From contig JBLINY010000006.1 of assembly GCA_047638695.1 (NCBI GenBank), positions 22,533 through 86,532 of the forward strand: a stretch of 64,000 bases of DNA, read 5' to 3'. Source of the DNA: JAHECQ01 sp047638695. Lineage in GTDB: Bacteria > Actinomycetota > Acidimicrobiia > Acidimicrobiales > SZUA-35. Shown here one piece after another: positions 41,123 to 50,258 of the stretch. Each line of letters starts with the position of its first letter. The first letter of the stretch is position 1. The notes beneath the pieces are model-generated. The model had not been told where the DNA came from. It worked only from the letters and a program-made list of their open reading frames with translations, and did not search any database. A program made the position numbers and the translations under genes.

Positions 41123-43336
41123 ATGAAGACAGAGAACACGGGAAGGCCGCTTCTTCGGGCAGAAGACCCATCGCTGCTGCGCGGTCATGCAATATTCACC
41201 GCCGACGTTCGCGATCCCCTTTTGGACGGCGCCGCCTTCGTTGCCTTCGTCCGCTCCCCTGTTGCGGCCGGCATCATCACCAACATCGACGCCACAGGGG
41301 CACGTGACATGCCCGGCGTACTCACCGCCGTCACCGGCACCGACATCGACGACCTCGCCCCCTACAGCCTGGCGTTTGGCGAAGCGCAACCACTGCTGCC
41401 GTCGACCAAGGTCAGCTTTGCCGGGCAGGTGGTGGCGGCCGTCGTTGCTCGCACCGAAGCCCAAGCCGTCGACGCCACCGAGATGGTGACCGTCGAGATC
41501 GACAGAACCCCCGTGGTCCTCGATCTCGACCATGGTCCGGTTGTCGAAGAAACCAGGGTCGAGACCACTCACGACCCGAGCGCATTCGAAGCCGACATTG
41601 TCGTCGAACTCGAGCAGTTCAGTCCCCGCCAGGTACCGGCCCCGATCGAGGGCCGCGCCATCGCCGCCGTCGAGCACGACGGTCGGCTGCTGCTCTGGGC
41701 CGCCACCCAGACCCCGCACGCCTATCGAGGCAATCTGGCCAAACTCTTCAGCTGCGAAACCGACGCCATTCGGGTTATCGCGCCGTCAGTAGGCGGTGGT
41801 TTCGGTGGCAAAGTCAGCCGCACAGCCGAGGAGTACCTGGTACCGATCTTGGCCAAGCTCCTCGGCACGGCCGTGCGGTGGAACGAAACTCGCTCGGAGT
41901 ACTTCGCCACCGCTACCCAAGGTCGAGGCGAGCGCCTGACCATTACGATGGCTGGCACCAAAGAGGGCCGCATTACGGCCCTGCGAGCCGAGATGGTGAA
42001 AGATGGAGGCGCCTTCCCCCTGGTCGGGGTCATGTTGGCCGAGGGTTATACCAAGAAGATCGCCAACGGCTGCTACGACATCGCCCACGTCGAGTGGAAC
42101 TCCCGCGGTGTGCTCACCAACCGGCCACCAACCTCGGCCTATCGAGGTGCCGGTCGCAGCCCATACATTGCTGCCCTCGAACGGACCGTCGATCGCTTCG
42201 CCGCTGCCGCTGGCCTCGATCCGCTTGACGTTCGTCGCCTCAATCTGATTCGGCCCGAGCAAATGCCCTACGACACGCCGACCGGTGCTCGCTACGACGA
42301 GGCCGACTATCCGGCCGACCTCGAGCGGGCCATTGAAGCCATCGGCCTCGACGAGGTCAGGGCCGACCAAGCCCAACGCCGGGCATCAGGCCAGCGGGCC
42401 CTTGGCATCGGGTTTGCCTGCTACAACCACATGACAACGGGCGGCGGCGGCGAAGAAGCGTCGGTCACCGTACGCCACGATGGCTCGGCCGTCGTCGTCA
42501 CCGGCAGCACGTCCCAAGGTCATGGACACGCAACGACCTGGGCTCAGATCGCATCCGACGTTCTCGGCATCGCACCCGATCAAATTCAAGTGGTCGAAGG
42601 AGACACCGACGCCATCAGCACCGGGGTCGGAGCGGTTGGCTCACGGTCGCTGCAAACCGCAGGGATGGCCATTCATCGGGCTTCGAACGAGGTGGTCGAG
42701 GAAGCAAAACAGTGGGCTGCCGATCTGCTGGAGGCATCGCCTGACGACATCGTGTTGACGACCGGCGTCGGGTTCCACGTCGTTGGCACTCCGGCCCGGA
42801 CGGTCGACTGGGGCCAGATCGTTGAAGCATCTACCGACGACGACCTGACCTGCGGCGACTTCTACGACACCGAGGGCAAGAACACCTTCCCATCAGGGGC
42901 GCATGCGGCCGTCGTCGAGGTCGATACAGAAACCGGCGCAGTGCGCCTGCTGCGACTTGTCGGAGTCGACGACGCCGGCACCATCGTGAACCCCATGATT
43001 GTCGAGGGTCAGATCCACGGCGGCATGGCCTCAGCCATCGGTCAAGTTCTGGGCGAGGTGATTGCTCACGACGAACACGGCAACCAACTCACCAGCAGCT
43101 TCATGAACTACCTGATGCCAACGACCGATCAGCTACCCAGTTTTGAGCTGGTGCCGTCCGCCATCGCCAGCAGCTTCAACTCGTTGGGCTTCAAAGGAGT
43201 CGGAGAGTCAGGCACCGTTGGCGCAACCGGAGCCGTCCACAACGCCGTGATCGACGCCCTAGTAGGCGTCGATCACTTGGATTTGCCGTGCACTCCGGAA
43301 CGAGTCTGGACGGCAATTACCAACGCCACCCGCTAA
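41123..43336 (+). CDS. Molybdenum hydroxylase large subunit without partner subunits
   Basis: The 737-residue protein is a xanthine-dehydrogenase-family molybdenum subunit: LLRAEDPSLLRGHAIFTADV at the start, VIAPSVGGGFGGKVSRTAEE, the form II active-site loop PTSAYRGAGRSPYIAALERT, and GFKGVGESGTVGATGAVHNA with the catalytic Glu. The first residues match the large-subunit start but genes for the FAD and Fe-S subunits are absent on either side. It may share subunits with the complete set at 15.5-19.2 kb or work with distant ones. Substrate unknown. Confidence 0.88.
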   Translation: MKTENTGRPLLRAEDPSLLRGHAIFTADVRDPLLDGAAFVAFVRSPVAAGIITNIDATGARDMPGVLTAVTGTDIDDLAPYSLAFGEAQPLLPSTKVSFAGQVVAAVVARTEAQAVDATEMVTVEIDRTPVVLDLDHGPVVEETRVETTHDPSAFEADIVVELEQFSPRQVPAPIEGRAIAAVEHDGRLLLWAATQTPHAYRGNLAKLFSCETDAIRVIAPSVGGGFGGKVSRTAEEYLVPILAKLLGTAVRWNETRSEYFATATQGRGERLTITMAGTKEGRITALRAEMVKDGGAFPLVGVMLAEGYTKKIANGCYDIAHVEWNSRGVLTNRPPTSAYRGAGRSPYIAALERTVDRFAAAAGLDPLDVRRLNLIRPEQMPYDTPTGARYDEADYPADLERAIEAIGLDEVRADQAQRRASGQRALGIGFACYNHMTTGGGGEEASVTVRHDGSAVVVTGSTSQGHGHATTWAQIASDVLGIAPDQIQVVEGDTDAISTGVGAVGSRSLQTAGMAIHRASNEVVEEAKQWAADLLEASPDDIVLTTGVGFHVVGTPARTVDWGQIVEASTDDDLTCGDFYDTEGKNTFPSGAHAAVVEVDTETGAVRLLRLVGVDDAGTIVNPMIVEGQIHGGMASAIGQVLGEVIAHDEHGNQLTSSFMNYLMPTTDQLPSFELVPSAIASSFNSLGFKGVGESGTVGATGAVHNAVIDALVGVDHLDLPCTPERVWTAITNATR

Positions 43337-43396
43337 GCGAGCCGGCTGGCTAGACGACTCGACTGGTCCGACAACACAACTGGTCAGACAACACGA

Positions 43397-44386
43397 CTAT
43401 TCGCCGAAAGCGCAGCTCGTAACGACCCCGTCGCTGACCTGGCAGAAGACCGTCACCGTCGGGGCCAGCAACATGTTGAACGAGTCGCCGCCGCCGTAGC
43501 TCAGACTTGGGGTGTCCAGCTCGCCGTCAGGGATCGGTACCCACAGGTCGAACTGGGCCCGAACGTCGTCAGGGGCGATCGGCTCGGCTGCCGCCTCGTC
43601 ACCAGTTGTCAACGCAAGGAAGAAGGTGCCGACCGCGGCCGTGTTGCTCGCAGCAGGATCAAGGCCGCGGTCCCAACGAGTCCGGCATACGGGCGTCACG
43701 TAGCCTGACAGCGACGCTTGGGCCGCGAAGATGTCCTCGATATCAGCGTCGGGATCATTCAGTGTCTCGATCGCTGCCAACAGCCCGACAGGAGCGTCGT
43801 CGCCTAGCGCCGCGGCCAGATCACCCGTCTGAGAGAACCCGAGATAAAAGAGGTAGGCGTCGCACAGTTCGATGACGTCGGGGCCGTCACAGCTGAACGG
43901 CATTGACGTGCCAGCATTGAAATCGCCGAGTATCGGATCACTCGTGCCGGAGCGTTCGATGTTCTCGGGTGACTCCGAGAAACGAAGGAGCAAGGTTCCC
44001 CGTTCCATCCCGTCCGCCAACTTGCCAACCCAGAACGCCAATCCATTGGCATCGGGCTGGCGACCCAGGACGTTTTCATAGAGCTGGGTCACAAAGCCCT
44101 CGTCGTCGACTGCTCCATAGCGGGCTTCGAACTCGGCGCTCGCCACGAAGAAGTCGGCCATTCTGGACAGCGTCCAGCGGGCCGTCGAGTACTCGAGCAG
44201 CCAGAAGTTGAAGCCATCGGCCTCCGGGGTACGACCAAAGGCGGCCACGTAGAGCCGAGCGACCGCGTCGGAGTACTCGTCGCAGCCCGTGTCGGTGTAA
44301 GGCGCTCCCGGTACCTCAGCCTGACCCGGGCCGGTCAAGCCAAGGACTCCGACCAAAACGGCTAGGGCCATAACGATTCTGCGCAT
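43397..44386 (-). CDS. Secreted DUF4214-domain protein
   Basis: About 329 residues from ATG 44386, which is preceded by GAGGGAG and opens a signal peptide (VMALAVLVGVLGLTGPGQAE). The open frame continues upstream antisense to the CoA transferase and is not used. Residues about 35-145 form the DUF4214 module (AVARLYVAAFGRTPEADGFN, FVASAEFEARYG, QLYENVLGRQPDANGLAFWV). That module is found in secreted proteins, often with phycobilisome-linker-like or surface-binding roles. A C-terminal beta-rich half has paired Cys near the end (FCQVSDGVVTSCAFGE). Function unknown. Confidence 0.8.
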   Translation of the reverse strand: MRRIVMALAVLVGVLGLTGPGQAEVPGAPYTDTGCDEYSDAVARLYVAAFGRTPEADGFNFWLLEYSTARWTLSRMADFFVASAEFEARYGAVDDEGFVTQLYENVLGRQPDANGLAFWVGKLADGMERGTLLLRFSESPENIERSGTSDPILGDFNAGTSMPFSCDGPDVIELCDAYLFYLGFSQTGDLAAALGDDAPVGLLAAIETLNDPDADIEDIFAAQASLSGYVTPVCRTRWDRGLDPAASNTAAVGTFFLALTTGDEAAAEPIAPDDVRAQFDLWVPIPDGELDTPSLSYGGGDSFNMLLAPTVTVFCQVSDGVVTSCAFGE

Positions 44387-44482
44387 GACAGCTCCCTCAT
44401 CAGGTCGCCAAAAAGGGGTGACGACCAGCGAAACCGTAGAGAACACTCGTCGCCCGTCGGGTGACTCTTCTACGATCCCGAC

Positions 44483-45691
44483 ATGACCGAACCCTTTCTC
44501 GAAGGCACAACGGTGCTCGACTTCACCCAGTACCTGGCCGGCCCAGCCTGTACTCGCCTGTTGGCCGAGTTGGGTGCCAACGTCATCAAGGTCGAAGCCT
44601 CGCCATCGGGCGACCCGACACGAGACCGGCAGCCCATGGTCGATGGCCGAGCGGGACTTTTCGTTCAACAGAACCGAGGGAAACGCAGCTTGGCCGTCGA
44701 CCTGCGACACCCCGAAGGAGTGGCTCTGATCAAGGATCTCGCGGCCAAGGTTGATGTGGTTGTCGAGAACGCGACGCCGGGCGTGATGGCACGAAAGGGT
44801 CTCGGCTACGACCACCTGGCCGCTATCAACCCTTCGATCGTCTACGCATCGATCTCGGGCTTCGGCCAATACGGGCCCTACAGCACACGCAAGTCGTTCG
44901 ACTTCATCGCTCAGGCCATGTCGGGGATGATGCACATGACGGGCGAGCCCGATGGCCCGCCCTACTTCGTTGGGGTCGGCTTGGCTGACACCAACGCCGG
45001 GGTGCACGCCTTCGCCGGCATCGGCTATGCGCTCCTTCGCCGACACCGCACCGGCAAGGGTGCCCACATCGATGTCGCCATGACCGATGCCATGTTCCAC
45101 ATGCACGAGTTCGCAGTGCAGGCCTCGTCGCTCGACCCGGACGTCGTCCCGCTTCGCCAGGGTCGCCACTATCAGCCTTCAGCGCCGGCGGGCACGTTCC
45201 GCTGCTCGGGCGGTTGGATCGTTCTGTTGTGCACCGACCAGCAAGTCGATCTGCTTTGGCAAGCGATGGGGCGCTCGGATCTGAGTGATGACCCTCGCTA
45301 CGCCACCAATCCTCTCCGAGTGCAACATCGAGCCGAGATCACCGAGCTCTTGGAGGACTGGTTGGCCACCTTCGACGGTGTCGACCAGGCGCTCGACGCG
45401 CTGGTTGAAGCCGGCGTCCCCGCCGGAAAGGTGATGAGCCCGGCCGACGCGGTCAACGATCCCCACTTCATCGAGCGGGGAACCGTTCGCACCATCGACG
45501 ATCCCCACCTCGGTTCGTTCTCGGCTCCGGGTTTCCCTATCAAGTTCGACGGCGCCCCGATCGACCCGCCGCTGGCAACGGCCAGCCTTGGCGAACACAA
45601 TCATGAGGTACTCACCACCCTGTTGGGGTGGACGGACGCGCAAGTTGCCGCCGCCGAAAGCGCCGGAGTACTCACCAGCGCCGAACGTTGA
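44483..45691 (+). CDS. CaiB/BaiF family CoA transferase
   Basis: The 402-residue protein is a type III CoA transferase. It has the N-terminal LDFTQYLAGPACTRLLAELG and ANVIKVEASPSGDPTRD, then NRGKRSLAVDLRHPEGVALI, the GFGQYGPYSTRKSFDFIAQA segment and the catalytic Asp region GVGLADTNAGVHAFAGIGYA. These enzymes move CoA between carboxylic acids without a ping-pong anhydride. Substrate pair unknown. It stands alone but close to the acyl-CoA ligase operon, so both may feed the same degradation route. Confidence 0.9.
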   Translation: MTEPFLEGTTVLDFTQYLAGPACTRLLAELGANVIKVEASPSGDPTRDRQPMVDGRAGLFVQQNRGKRSLAVDLRHPEGVALIKDLAAKVDVVVENATPGVMARKGLGYDHLAAINPSIVYASISGFGQYGPYSTRKSFDFIAQAMSGMMHMTGEPDGPPYFVGVGLADTNAGVHAFAGIGYALLRRHRTGKGAHIDVAMTDAMFHMHEFAVQASSLDPDVVPLRQGRHYQPSAPAGTFRCSGGWIVLLCTDQQVDLLWQAMGRSDLSDDPRYATNPLRVQHRAEITELLEDWLATFDGVDQALDALVEAGVPAGKVMSPADAVNDPHFIERGTVRTIDDPHLGSFSAPGFPIKFDGAPIDPPLATASLGEHNHEVLTTLLGWTDAQVAAAESAGVLTSAER

Positions 45692-45741
45692 AGGCTGCGC
45701 AAAAACCATGAGCGATCCTGCGGTGGCGACGCCGTTTGACT

Positions 45742-45766
45742 GAACAGAACAGAACAGAACAGAACA
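45742..45766. repeat. Five-copy GAACA microsatellite
   Basis: GAACA occurs five times in tandem at 45742-45766, followed by the degenerate GATCA. It lies 2 bp beyond the stop codon of the GGDEF/EAL gene, between convergent genes. Pentamer arrays are prone to slippage but here no frame is affected. Confidence 0.9.
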
Positions 45767-45768
45767 GA

Positions 45769-47571
45769 TCAGGGCAAGAGCGCTGGGCTATCGGCCAGCC
45801 CAAGAACCGACGCGGTCAGGGCCGGCTCAGGGCGGTGGAGATAGAAGCCTTGCAGCAGATCGCAGCCCAGCTCGCCTAGCACCCGAACATGTTGTTCGCT
45901 CTCGATACCTTCGGCTACGACCGTCATTCCCAGGCGGCGAGAGAGTCCAATCACCGATTCGACAATGGCAGTATTCACCGGGTCGGTGCCAAGGCAATCG
46001 ATGAAACCTCGGTCGATCTTGACCACCTCGAAGGGGAGATCACGTAGATGTCCGAGCGATGATGCGCCCTTACCGAAGTCGTCCATTCTTGGACTCAGGT
46101 TGATCGAGAGCGTGGCGTTCGGCTCGCGACGCAACCACGGCCCAACCGCTTCGAAGGAACGAGCGATGACCTGATCACCGAGTCGCCCCATCAACCCGGC
46201 GGCATCGGCCACATCGAGGAACTCGGCTGGCAGCAGCCGGCCACGGGTCGGATGATCCCAGCGAACGAGCGCCTCGACGGCCACAAGGTTCCGGTCGGTG
46301 TCGAAGATTCCCTGAACATCGACATCGAGCACGCCGTGCTCGCCAGGGACGCCGTCCGATCCCCCGTCATCGAGGGCCGCGTGCAACTGCGACTCCATCT
46401 CGAACTGCGAGGTCATACGTCGTTGCAACTCATGATCGAAGACCACATACTGGTTGCGGCCCAAGTCCTTTGCCTTATAGGCCGCGGCGTCAGCGCGCTT
46501 CATCATTGTTTCGGCCGTGCTGTCGCGTTGATCACTCGACGAGATCCCGACCGAGCACGACACAATCATCTTCCGCCCCGCGATCAACATCGGCTCGTTC
46601 ACCGCTCCGGTGATCACACGGGCAAAGAGCTCCAGGCTTGTTCCGGGCTCGATATCAGACAACATGATGCAGAATTCATCGCCGCCGAACCGGGCGGCGA
46701 GATCCGACTCGCGGATGCAACCGCGAAGCCGATCGGCGACTTTTTGAAGGAGGGCGTCTCCGGTCGCGTGACCGAGACTGTCATTGACCGACTTGAAGTT
46801 GTCGAGGTCAAGGAAGGCCACGGCGACCGGGGCGCCGGCCGCAAGTTTGGCCGTGAGCCTCGACTCGAATGCCGACCGGTTCGCCAGCCCGGTCAGCAGA
46901 TCGGTCTCGGCTCGGCGTCGCAGCTCGGCTGCGAGGGCATGGACCTCTCTGCTCCGCTCGACTTCGTCGGTGACGTCGCGCTCGACCGTGTACGCCCGCT
47001 GTTCGACGGCGTCGATGGTGGTGATGCAGTCGAGCTCTACTCGGGAGCCGTCAGCGCGGAGCCCGGGAATGCTCCAGCGCCCAACCCCACCGTTCTCGGC
47101 GAGACTCCTCGGGATGGCGTCGTAGAGGCCCCAACCGTCGGGATGCACTAACTCCCGAGCTGAACGACCGACAAGCTCGTTCATCGGCACGCCGTGTAAG
47201 CGGGAGGCGGCCGGGTTGGTTTCGAGGATCGTGCCTCTGAAGTCGGTGACGAGGAAGATGTCGGACGTCAATTTGGCCAAGTTCTGAAGATGAGCCAGCC
47301 GAGTCTGCACCAGCGCATCAGCCACCGCGTGCCGATCATCATGAAATACAAGTTTCATGACGTAGCTGCCAACAAGTTCGGTGCCGGCTTCCTGCAGACG
47401 CCGAGCCGCCGCTGGATTGACCGAGCTGATCATGCCGGTGTCGGCCTCGACCATGATCACGAGATCATCGACGGCATCGAGGTAGCGCTGCGCCCACTGG
47501 TTCCCTGAGCTATAGGAGGTGCCGGGAATGCCTGGCTCTCCTTGTTTATTTAGCTCGGACGGAAGGCGCAT
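45769..47571 (-). CDS. PAS-GGDEF-EAL cyclic-di-GMP protein with shortened EAL domain
   Basis: The 600-residue protein has two PAS-like sensor domains (residues about 25-100 and 105-215). The diguanylate cyclase domain (about 235-395) carries TDLLTGLANR, DLDNFKSVNDSLGHATGD and the GGDEF site ARFGGDEFCIML. An EAL domain starts at AVEALVRWDHPTRGRLLPAE and ends with FEVVKIDRGFIDCLGTD and VVAEGIESEQH. Between SINLSPR and DDFGKGASSL about 60 residues are missing, including the strand with the conserved Glu of LEITES; the junction is near 46078-46096. The cyclase should be active, and the phosphodiesterase probably is not. Confidence 0.87.
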   Translation of the reverse strand: MRLPSELNKQGEPGIPGTSYSSGNQWAQRYLDAVDDLVIMVEADTGMISSVNPAAARRLQEAGTELVGSYVMKLVFHDDRHAVADALVQTRLAHLQNLAKLTSDIFLVTDFRGTILETNPAASRLHGVPMNELVGRSARELVHPDGWGLYDAIPRSLAENGGVGRWSIPGLRADGSRVELDCITTIDAVEQRAYTVERDVTDEVERSREVHALAAELRRRAETDLLTGLANRSAFESRLTAKLAAGAPVAVAFLDLDNFKSVNDSLGHATGDALLQKVADRLRGCIRESDLAARFGGDEFCIMLSDIEPGTSLELFARVITGAVNEPMLIAGRKMIVSCSVGISSSDQRDSTAETMMKRADAAAYKAKDLGRNQYVVFDHELQRRMTSQFEMESQLHAALDDGGSDGVPGEHGVLDVDVQGIFDTDRNLVAVEALVRWDHPTRGRLLPAEFLDVADAAGLMGRLGDQVIARSFEAVGPWLRREPNATLSINLSPRMDDFGKGASSLGHLRDLPFEVVKIDRGFIDCLGTDPVNTAIVESVIGLSRRLGMTVVAEGIESEQHVRVLGELGCDLLQGFYLHRPEPALTASVLGLADSPALLP

Positions 47572-47629
47572 CAGAGAAAATCATCGGAGCGTTCTTGCCC
47601 TCCCTTAACCCAGACAGCTCCTTTACCTT

Positions 47630-47649
47630 TGGTATCTTATTGGATACCA
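47630..47649. promoter_or_regulatory. Inverted repeat overlapping the XRE start codon
   Basis: TGGTATC at 47630-47636 and GATACCA at 47643-47649 form a perfect 7-bp inverted repeat around a 6-bp spacer. The right arm runs into the ATG at 47649. This is the usual place for an antitoxin-type XRE protein to repress its own operon. Confidence 0.65.
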
Positions 47650-47969
47650 TGATGGCCATGGATGCTGCCGCTGTACTCCGTTCAGCCCGACTCGAGGCCG
47701 GACTCACCCTTCGAGCACTCGCTGCCTTGGCCGGCACCTCGCACGCAACGCTCTCGGCCTATGAGACCGGGTCGAAGGTGCCACGGACTTCTACCGTCGA
47801 CCGCATCGTCGGCGCCGCCGGTTTCGCTCTCGACCGAACATTGGCACGCCGGGTCACGGGCGACGCTTCCCTCCCACGGGGCGAGGAGTTGGTCGCCGTG
47901 CTCGAGTTGGCAGCTGCCTTTCCTGCCCGCCACCACCCCACGCTCGACTACCCCGTATTCGGACGTTGA
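47649..47969 (+). CDS. XRE family helix-turn-helix protein (antitoxin-like)
   Basis: The 106-residue protein has one Cro/C1-type HTH at residues about 6-60 (VLRSARLEAGLTLRALAALA, GTSHATLSAYETGSKVPRTS), followed by a short helical tail. ATG 47649 is used (ATG 47652 and 47658 are also in frame); the upstream frame would overlap the operator-like repeat. The stop overlaps the TTG start of the nucleotidyltransferase gene (47966), indicating a coupled two-gene operon of antitoxin plus toxin type. Confidence 0.82.
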   Translation: MMAMDAAAVLRSARLEAGLTLRALAALAGTSHATLSAYETGSKVPRTSTVDRIVGAAGFALDRTLARRVTGDASLPRGEELVAVLELAAAFPARHHPTLDYPVFGR

Positions 47970-48511
47970 ACCTGGTCGAGCGCATCGTGTCGCTCCATCA
48001 TGCTCTAGACCAGGCCGGTACGCCGCACGCCTTCGGTGGAGCGCTGGCCCTGGCATGGTGCACTCAGCGGGCGCGAGCCACGATCGACATCGACATCAAC
48101 CTCTTCGTCGACCATGACCGGGCCGACGCGGTCCTGCGCGCCCTACCTGTTGGCATAGGGGTAGACGATGCCGACCGCGAACGGATTGCGGCCGATGGAC
48201 AGACACGGCTGTGGTGGGACACCACCCCGGTCGATGTTTTCTTCAACACCACGCCGTTCCATGCTGAGGCCGCGGGGCGAGCCAGAATCGAGCCCTTCGG
48301 CGGGGCCAACGTTCCGTTCCTGGCCTGTCGCGATCTCGCTGTCTTCAAGGCATTCTTCGATCGAACGAAAGACTGGGCCGACCTGGAGGAAATGGCCGAC
48401 GCCGGAACCCTCGATGCAACGGCCGTGCTCGGAACGCTGACCCTCTACCTCGGCGGCGACGACCATCGCATCGCCAGGGTAAGAAGCATCGCGACCGCGA
48501 CACCCCGCTAG
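47966..48511 (+). CDS. AbiEii-type nucleotidyltransferase (toxin-like)
   Basis: The 181-residue protein shows the nucleotidyltransferase pattern of the AbiEii/AbiGii toxin family: HAFGGALALAWCTQRARATI DIDIN (glycine motif then Asp-x-Asp), VDVFFNTTPFHAEAA with a further acidic strand residue, and PFLACRDLAVFKAFFDRTKD WADLEEM, the conserved late helix. AbiEii toxins use NTP to modify tRNA or another target and are paired with a HTH-containing antitoxin. Here the partner is a small XRE protein instead of the larger AbiEi. Start TTG 47966. The stop shares CTAG with the convergent gene (48508-48511). Confidence 0.78.
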   Translation: MNLVERIVSLHHALDQAGTPHAFGGALALAWCTQRARATIDIDINLFVDHDRADAVLRALPVGIGVDDADRERIAADGQTRLWWDTTPVDVFFNTTPFHAEAAGRARIEPFGGANVPFLACRDLAVFKAFFDRTKDWADLEEMADAGTLDATAVLGTLTLYLGGDDHRIARVRSIATATPR

Positions 48512-50070
48512 CAGTACCGAGCAAGCACGTTCTCGGTGACCAACGCTACCGCCGGGTCGTCCAAGCCGAAAACCCAGTCGGTTGAGCCAACGGTCACCAC
48601 CTCACCCGCGCCGTTCGAACACACCAGCATCACCGCGTTGCCGTGGCGGATACGGGCCAGGCTGTCGTCGTCGACATTCCCGCACAGACGTTGGGCGAGA
48701 AATTCGAGGTCACCTTGGTCACTCAGTGCTGCGATCGAGGCCGGGTACTCGCCGACGCCAAGATTGCTGGACGGGGCAAAGGCCACGATTTCGGTTGACG
48801 TTGGAAGGTCGCTCGCCTGCATCAGCAGATCGGGCGCTACCACTGGCTGCTGGTACTCATCGAAGGTCAACCGGCAGCCGACCGTCTCGTACCCCACAAC
48901 GCCATCGTCGCCCCCAAGGAGATCGCCGTAGCGAAGATCGGACCCGGCGAACAGCCAATGGTCCGGTCGGTACACGGTGAAGCCGCCGGCGGCTCGGGGG
49001 GTCGCCTGTCCAAAGCGATGGTAGAGACCAAACGCCGATCCCGCCCCGATTACTCGCCACTCGGGCTGGCCAACCAGCGGATCGCACCACATCCCGCTCA
49101 TCTTGGTTGGCTCGGCGGCCACGATCGGGTCGGTGTGCTCAGCCGAATACTTGTGACACACCATTCGATGCCCGAGCCCATCATCGGGTTCGTCTCCCTC
49201 CAGCCGAACCTGCCAGAACATGGTGTTGCCAGAGAAGCTGGCCAGATTTCCCCCTGCCGCCACGAACGCTTCAACCGTTTCTCTGGCCTCAGCCGACCAA
49301 TACTCGTCGTGACCAACCGACACCACGAGGTCGTAGCCCTCGAGCAGCGCCGGCTTCAAGTCGGACGAGATTGCATAATCGAAGCTATGACCGCGGGCCT
49401 CGGCCCAGGCTGCGAATCGCCGTTCGTGGGTAAACCACCCGGTCGAGCCAATGGCCGATGGATAATTGTTCTCGGTGCGATAGGCCTGAAAAATGGTTCC
49501 GTCGCTGTCGGGCTCTTCACCCCAACGACGGGGTCGGGCCTTGCGGTCGTCGCGGTCGACCTCTGGCCGACACAGCATTCCTCGGGCGAACGGCCGGCGG
49601 AACGAAACCGCGTTCCCTCCGGTGTAGAGGCTCTTCCCGCCCCAGGTGTTGTAGGCGTTCCACGTATTGGTGGCGAGAACGAGCAACGCTCGCTGTCGCC
49701 GGGTTCCAGCCCGAACAACGAAGCCGGCATGGGAAACCTCTTTACCTGGCGGTGCGTCGTCGGCACGAAGTGTCACGAGGTAGAAGCCGCTGCCCCAATC
49801 GACACCAACCGGGATCTCAACCGCGGTCGGCCAGTCGCACCCGTCAGCGTCGGCATTCTCGGGGACCGCGTGGTACTCACCCTCGAAGCGGTCAGACCAC
49901 ACCAGCTCGCGAGCGGAACCCCATCGCTCAACCTCGACGGTGTAGCCGCTCGATGTCGTCGAGACGTGGAGCGGCATGGGCTGGCCGGGCCCGCAACTCA
50001 GAGGCCAGCAGTACCCCTCGATCGAGTCGAAGAAGGTCTGATCGTCGGAACGCTGCGGGACGGCTGACAC
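48508..50070 (-). CDS. N,N-dimethylformamidase large-subunit-like protein
   Basis: The 520-residue protein matches the C-terminal domain of dimethylformamidase large subunits. Marks are LLVLATNTWNAYNTWGGKSL (residues about 130-150), RPFARGMLCRPEVDRDDR, TGWFTHERRFAAWAEARGHS, YDLVVSVGHDEYWSAEARET and FSGNTMFWQVRLE. In DMFase an unusual mononuclear iron hydrolyses dimethylformamide to dimethylamine and formate, and a small subunit is needed. The N-terminal lectin-like domain of classical large subunits is shorter here and no small-subunit gene is adjacent, so the true substrate may be another amide. Confidence 0.8.
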   Translation of the reverse strand: MSAVPQRSDDQTFFDSIEGYCWPLSCGPGQPMPLHVSTTSSGYTVEVERWGSARELVWSDRFEGEYHAVPENADADGCDWPTAVEIPVGVDWGSGFYLVTLRADDAPPGKEVSHAGFVVRAGTRRQRALLVLATNTWNAYNTWGGKSLYTGGNAVSFRRPFARGMLCRPEVDRDDRKARPRRWGEEPDSDGTIFQAYRTENNYPSAIGSTGWFTHERRFAAWAEARGHSFDYAISSDLKPALLEGYDLVVSVGHDEYWSAEARETVEAFVAAGGNLASFSGNTMFWQVRLEGDEPDDGLGHRMVCHKYSAEHTDPIVAAEPTKMSGMWCDPLVGQPEWRVIGAGSAFGLYHRFGQATPRAAGGFTVYRPDHWLFAGSDLRYGDLLGGDDGVVGYETVGCRLTFDEYQQPVVAPDLLMQASDLPTSTEIVAFAPSSNLGVGEYPASIAALSDQGDLEFLAQRLCGNVDDDSLARIRHGNAVMLVCSNGAGEVVTVGSTDWVFGLDDPAVALVTENVLARYC

Positions 50071-50258
50071 TCGCCGAGACTAGCGCTCGAGGCTCACTGT
50101 CTCTGCAACACTGCGTGAGGGTGATTGCTACTGGAGCGCCACGTCCGTAACCTCGTGGGTGGGCAGGTTGGCGACACCTATCTTTGTGGGTGACGCCAAC
50201 ACATCGCAAGCAAAAGACGAGTGGAACACGTGCGACACAAGGAAAAGGCTCGCGAAGC

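Noticed and set aside
44387..45169. Upstream extension of the DUF4214 gene
   Set aside because: It runs antisense through the CoA transferase, and a good start with GAGGGAG and a signal peptide exists at 44386.
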